Source: Pelagibacteraceae bacterium BACL5 MAG-120820-bin39 (GTDB taxonomy: Bacteria; Pseudomonadota; Alphaproteobacteria; Pelagibacterales; Pelagibacteraceae). Taken from it: a stretch of DNA of 9,148 bases. Under the pieces are notes generated by a model. That model saw only the letters and a program-made list of their open reading frames with translations. It was not told the origin of the DNA and searched no databases. Shown here one piece after another: positions 6,281 to 9,148 of this stretch. Position 1 is the stretch's first letter; every line of letters begins with the position of its first letter. The stretch is taken from NCBI GenBank assembly GCA_001438335.1, contig LIBV01000035.1, forward strand, positions 1 to 9,148, written 5' to 3'. Both the position numbers and the translations under genes were made by a program.

Positions 6281-6730
6281 ATGGCTAAAGTTGATAAGGT
6301 TGAAAATAAAGACCAAAAAGTAGAAAAATCTTCTAAAAAAGTTAATAAAAGCTCATACTCTAAGAAGAAAAAAATAAAGAAAAATATTTTAAATGGGGTT
6401 GCTTATGTGCAATCAACTTTTAATAACACTATAATTTCTATAGCAGATACAAATGGTAATGTTATTTCTTGGGCATCTGCTGGTCAAAAAGGTTTTAAAG
6501 GGTCAAGAAAATCTACTCCATATGCAGCTCAGATAGCAGCAGACTCAGCGGCGTCAAAAGCACTTGAGTATGGAATGAAAACTTTATCTGTAGAAGTTAA
6601 AGGTCCAGGATCAGGACGTGAAACTGCATTAAGAGCTTTACAAGCAAGAGGATTTAAAATTTTATCTATAAAAGATACTACACCAATGCCTCATAACGGG
6701 GTTAGACCACCAAAAAAAAGGAGAGTTTAA
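6281..6730 (+). CDS. rpsK: 30S ribosomal protein S11 with a lysine-rich N-terminal extension
   Basis: S11 lines the 30S platform around the mRNA exit/E site. The core from about residue 35 is standard: NGVAYVQSTFNNTIISIAD (38-56), SAGQKGFKGSRKSTPYAAQ (66-84), GPGSGRETALRALQARGF (108-125) and PMPHNGVRPPKKRRV at the end. Total length is 149 against about 129 usually. The surplus is a Lys/Ser/Asn-rich leader (about 1-34, repeated KVxxK/KVNK motifs) with low complexity. The start cannot be moved inward, because no ATG, GTG or TTG codon occurs in frame before V43. The extension therefore appears real. It lies five bases after rpsM, without a visible Shine-Dalgarno. The stop overlaps rpoA as TAATG. 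Confidence 0.97.
   Translation: MAKVDKVENKDQKVEKSSKKVNKSSYSKKKKIKKNILNGVAYVQSTFNNTIISIADTNGNVISWASAGQKGFKGSRKSTPYAAQIAADSAASKALEYGMKTLSVEVKGPGSGRETALRALQARGFKILSIKDTTPMPHNGVRPPKKRRV
6718..6723 (+). promoter_or_regulatory. Shine-Dalgarno of rpoA inside the rpsK tail
   Basis: AAGGAG at 6718-6723, extending to AAGGAGAG, lies six bases before the rpoA ATG. It is the strongest ribosome binding site in the window. It is written within the codons for the conserved KKRRV end of S11 (AAA AAA AGG AGA GTT) and uses a rare AGG arginine codon in a background of AGA. Confidence 0.8.
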
Positions 6731-7758
6731 TGGAAACTGAAAATGTTAATATAAAAAATTGGAAATCACTAATCAAACCATCAAGACTTGATGTTAAAAT
6801 AAGTGACGACTTAACTCATGCAACTATTATAGCTGAGCCTTTAGAAAAAGGTTATGGTTTAACACTTGGAAATTCGTTAAGAAGAATATTATTGTCTTCA
6901 ATTAGAGGCGCTGCTGTAACTTCAATCCAAATTGATGGTGTTTTACATGAATTCACATCTATCAAAGGTGTTAGAGAAGACGTTACAGATATTGTTTTAA
7001 ATGTTAAATCTTTAGCTTTAAAATCTGCAAGTGAAGGTACAAAAAAATTAATTTTAGATGCTAAAGGACCTGGAGAAATAAAAGCTTCTGATATTTTACC
7101 AGTAACAGATGTAGAAATTTTAAATCCAGATTTAGTTATTTGTAATTTAGATGAAAATACTCATTTTCATATGGAAATGAACGTTAATACAGGAAAAGGA
7201 TATGTTCCAGCCGAATTAAATAAACCTGAAGAACCACCTTTGGGTCTTATCGCAATTGACTCACTTTACAGTCCAGTAAAAAAGGTTTCTTATTCAGTAA
7301 GTACTGCAAGAGAAGGTAAAGCGCTAGATTACGATAAATTAACAATGGAAGTTGAAACAAATGGATCGATATCTGCAGAGGATGCTATAGCTTACTCTGC
7401 GAGAATATTTCAGGATCAATTAAAGATGTTCATCAATTTTGATGAACCTGTAGAGGCACCTGTAAAAGAAGTGTCTTCAGAGCCTGAGTTTAATAAAAAT
7501 TTATTAAGAAAAGTTGATGAATTGGAACTTTCAGTAAGATCTATGAATTGTCTTAAAAATGATAACATCATCTATATAGGAGATTTAGTACAAAAATCCG
7601 AAGGGGAAATGTTAAGAACACCAAATTTTGGTCGTAAATCACTTAATGAAATAAAAGAAGTTTTAACTGGAATGTCTTTGTATTTAGGTATGGAAATTCC
7701 AAATTGGCCACCAGAAAATATTGCTGAAATGTCTAAAAAATTAGAGGAAGCTATCTAA
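6730..7758 (+). CDS. rpoA: DNA-directed RNA polymerase alpha subunit
   Basis: The alpha subunit dimerises to nucleate RNA polymerase assembly. Its C-terminal domain binds UP elements and activators. The 342 residues comprise the N-terminal domain (about 15-235), with EPLEKGYGLTLGNSLRRILL (36-55) as the dimerisation/beta-contact block, HEFTSIKGVREDV (73-85) and VSYSVSTAREG (186-196). An acidic linker (about 238-256) follows, then the C-terminal domain from about 264. That domain keeps LSVRSMNCLK (267-276), with R270 equivalent to DNA-binding Arg265 of E. coli, and also YIGDLVQ, TPNFGRKSLNEIK and NWPPENI. The start is set by the overlap with rpsK and a strong AAGGAG six bases upstream. The stop overlaps rplQ. 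Confidence 0.98.
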   Translation: METENVNIKNWKSLIKPSRLDVKISDDLTHATIIAEPLEKGYGLTLGNSLRRILLSSIRGAAVTSIQIDGVLHEFTSIKGVREDVTDIVLNVKSLALKSASEGTKKLILDAKGPGEIKASDILPVTDVEILNPDLVICNLDENTHFHMEMNVNTGKGYVPAELNKPEEPPLGLIAIDSLYSPVKKVSYSVSTAREGKALDYDKLTMEVETNGSISAEDAIAYSARIFQDQLKMFINFDEPVEAPVKEVSSEPEFNKNLLRKVDELELSVRSMNCLKNDNIIYIGDLVQKSEGEMLRTPNFGRKSLNEIKEVLTGMSLYLGMEIPNWPPENIAEMSKKLEEAI

Positions 7759-8201
7759 TGAGACACGGAATGGCAAATAAGAAGTTAAATAGAACTTCTG
7801 AGCATAGAAAAGCTATGCTAAAGAACATGCTAAACTCTTTAATCAAATATGAGCAGATTAAAACAACTTTGCCAAAAGCTAAATTTTTAAAACCTCAAGC
7901 AGATAAGATTATTACATTAGGTAAAAAAGAAACTTTACATACAACTAAAATGTTAGTTTCTCAACTTCAGGATATTACATCAGCAAATAAAGTAAAAAAA
8001 ACTCTTTCAAAAAGATATGAAAATAGAAAAGGTGGCTATACAAGAATAATTAAAGCTGGATTTAGATATGGAGATAATGCTCCTATGGCAATAATTGAAT
8101 TTGTTGATAGAGATGTTGAGGCTAAAAGAATTGATAAAAAGAAAAAAGATACTAATAAAGAAAATACTCCAAAAGAAGAAAAAAAATTAGCTACTGCTTA
8201 A
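7758..8201 (+). CDS. rplQ: 50S ribosomal protein L17 with a charged C-terminal tail
   Basis: L17 is a 50S protein near the polypeptide exit region. The core is standard: MRHGMANKKLNRTSEHRKAM (1-20), LKNMLNSLIKYEQIKTTLPKAK (21-42), KRYENRKGGYTRIIKAGFRYGD (85-106) and APMAIIEFVDRD (108-119). It is 147 residues long, against 127 in E. coli. The extra tail (about 122-147) is rich in Lys, Glu, Asn and Thr and looks disordered. Tails here are common in Alphaproteobacteria, so this is a variation rather than an anomaly. The start is the TAATG overlap with rpoA (7756-7760), with GAGGA at 7744-7748 inside rpoA as the likely ribosome binding site. It is the last ribosomal gene of the cluster. Confidence 0.97.
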   Translation: MRHGMANKKLNRTSEHRKAMLKNMLNSLIKYEQIKTTLPKAKFLKPQADKIITLGKKETLHTTKMLVSQLQDITSANKVKKTLSKRYENRKGGYTRIIKAGFRYGDNAPMAIIEFVDRDVEAKRIDKKKKDTNKENTPKEEKKLATA

Positions 8202-8222
8202 TTTTAAATTTAAATCATTATC

Positions 8223-9134
8223 ATGAAAAAGACTTATACCGTTGAATCAACGTTTAACGATATGCGTTTAGATCGTTGGATTAGAAATGTTTTAGGAAAC
8301 ATTCCGCAAGGTTTAATTGAAAAAAATCTAAGATCCGGAAAAATTAAATTAAATAAAAAAAAAGTTAAAAGTTCCACAAAAGTTAAAACTAATGATCAAA
8401 TTGATTTATTTGATTTTGAGTTTAAAGAGACAATTTTACAAAAAAAAATTAAATTCGAACCTCCAAAAGATGTCATTAAAGCAAATGAAGAATTAATTAT
8501 TGATAATAATGATGATTTTATTGTTTTAAATAAAAGAGCTGGAATTTCGGTTCAGGGTGGCACTAAATCAAAAAAAAACTTAATAGATATTTTTAATAGA
8601 AGTGAAATTTTTAAAGACACCAAACCTTATTCTGTCCATAGATTAGATAAAGATACTTCAGGTGTTTTTTTGATTGCTAAAAATCGTGAAACTGCGCAAT
8701 TGCTTACTTCTTTATTTAGACTAAGAAAAGTACACAAAACTTATTTAGCAATCTGTCATGGAGAAATAAATAAAGATAAGGGAGAATGGAATAATGATTT
8801 AATTAGATATGATAACGAAAAAAAAATTGTCGAGAATGCAAAAACAATCTACACAGTATTAGATAAAAATTCAAACTCTTCTCTAGTAGAAATGAAACCT
8901 ATTACAGGAAGAAAGCACCAATTAAGAAAACAATTATTTGAAATCGGTCATTCAATTTATGGTGATCAAAAGTATAGATCTATAAACTCTGAAAAAGGAT
9001 TGAATAAAAATTTAATGCTACATTCTTATCAAATTAAATTTATGATTAATGATAAAAAATATACTTATACTGCTTTACTTCCAGATTATTTTAAAAAACT
9101 TTTAATAACTAAAAGACTTAACTTTTCAAATTAA
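8223..9134 (+). CDS. rluC: RluA-family 23S rRNA pseudouridine synthase, RluC-like
   Basis: This enzyme converts specific uridines of RNA to pseudouridine. The 303 residues start with an S4 RNA-binding domain (about 13-64: MRLDRWIRN, then LRSGKIKLNKKKV). The RluA catalytic domain follows: DDFIVLNKRAGISVQGG (97-113), the active-site motif HRLDKDTSG (139-147) with catalytic D142, PITGRKHQLRKQL (226-238), IYGDQKY (245-251) and LMLHSYQIKF (264-273). S4 domain plus HRLD.DTSG fits RluC or RluD; the overall pattern favours RluC, whose E. coli targets are U955, U2504 and U2580. The conserved RVH/RAH after HQLR is RKQ here. It lies 21 AT-only-rich bases after rplQ without a terminator or Shine-Dalgarno, so it is probably co-transcribed. 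It carries four A9 runs. Family is sure; substrate is inferred. Confidence 0.85.
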   Translation: MKKTYTVESTFNDMRLDRWIRNVLGNIPQGLIEKNLRSGKIKLNKKKVKSSTKVKTNDQIDLFDFEFKETILQKKIKFEPPKDVIKANEELIIDNNDDFIVLNKRAGISVQGGTKSKKNLIDIFNRSEIFKDTKPYSVHRLDKDTSGVFLIAKNRETAQLLTSLFRLRKVHKTYLAICHGEINKDKGEWNNDLIRYDNEKKIVENAKTIYTVLDKNSNSSLVEMKPITGRKHQLRKQLFEIGHSIYGDQKYRSINSEKGLNKNLMLHSYQIKFMINDKKYTYTALLPDYFKKLLITKRLNFSN

Positions 9135-9148
9135 CAATAAAATTATCT

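Noticed and set aside
8202..8222. Possible terminator in the AT-rich palindromic stretch between rplQ and the pseudouridine synthase
   Set aside because: The TTTAAATTTAAA-like sequence is self-complementary but has no G or C in a stem and no distinct loop or T-run, so it would not form a stable intrinsic terminator.
8223..9134. Novel RNA-binding system suggested by the S4 domain next to ribosomal genes
   Set aside because: The HRLDKDTSG active-site motif and later blocks identify a normal RluA-family pseudouridine synthase.

Overview
The window is a housekeeping segment, all on the + strand: the 3' two-thirds of the spc-type ribosomal protein operon, followed by secY-adk, the alpha-type operon (rpsM-rpsK-rpoA-rplQ) and a 23S rRNA pseudouridine synthase. 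The DNA is strongly AT-rich (about 30% G+C by eye). Arginine is written almost only as AGA, and gaps between genes are zero to a few bases. The order secY-adk-rpsM-rpsK-rpoA-rplQ, with adk directly before rpsM and no map, infA or rpmJ between them, is typical of Alphaproteobacteria. Together with the streamlined spacing and low G+C, it points to a free-living streamlined alphaproteobacterium of the SAR11/Pelagibacter type. An AT-rich relative such as a Rickettsiales member is less likely but not excluded. The taxon is inferred from gene order and composition, not from a database match.

Layout. 1-148: the end of rpsQ (S17), cut by the window edge. 148-3901: rplN, rplX, rplE, rpsN, rpsH, rplF, rplR, rpsE and rplO. 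Neighbours often share the pentamer TAATG, in which the stop of one gene overlaps the start of the next. rpmD (L30), normally between rpsE and rplO, is absent because those two genes overlap. 3912-5836: secY and adk. 5837-5891: the longest intergenic gap (55 bases), with a near-consensus sigma70-type promoter. 5892-8201: rpsM, rpsK, rpoA and rplQ. 8223-9134: an RluC-like pseudouridine synthase, probably co-transcribed with rplQ.

The genes serve one purpose: building the ribosome (S17, L14, L24, L5, S14, S8, L6, L18, S5, L15, S13, S11, L17, and 23S modification), the RNA polymerase alpha subunit, the membrane protein export channel, and the enzyme that balances adenine nucleotides. I see no mobile element, CRISPR array, tRNA, phage gene or defence gene, and no evidence of a novel multi-gene system. 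Points worth a second look are small: the missing rpmD, the internal promoter before rpsM, an unusual zinc-lid pattern in Adk, lysine-rich extensions on S11 and L17, A9-A10 tracts concentrated in the last gene, and a split in Shine-Dalgarno use along the cluster.
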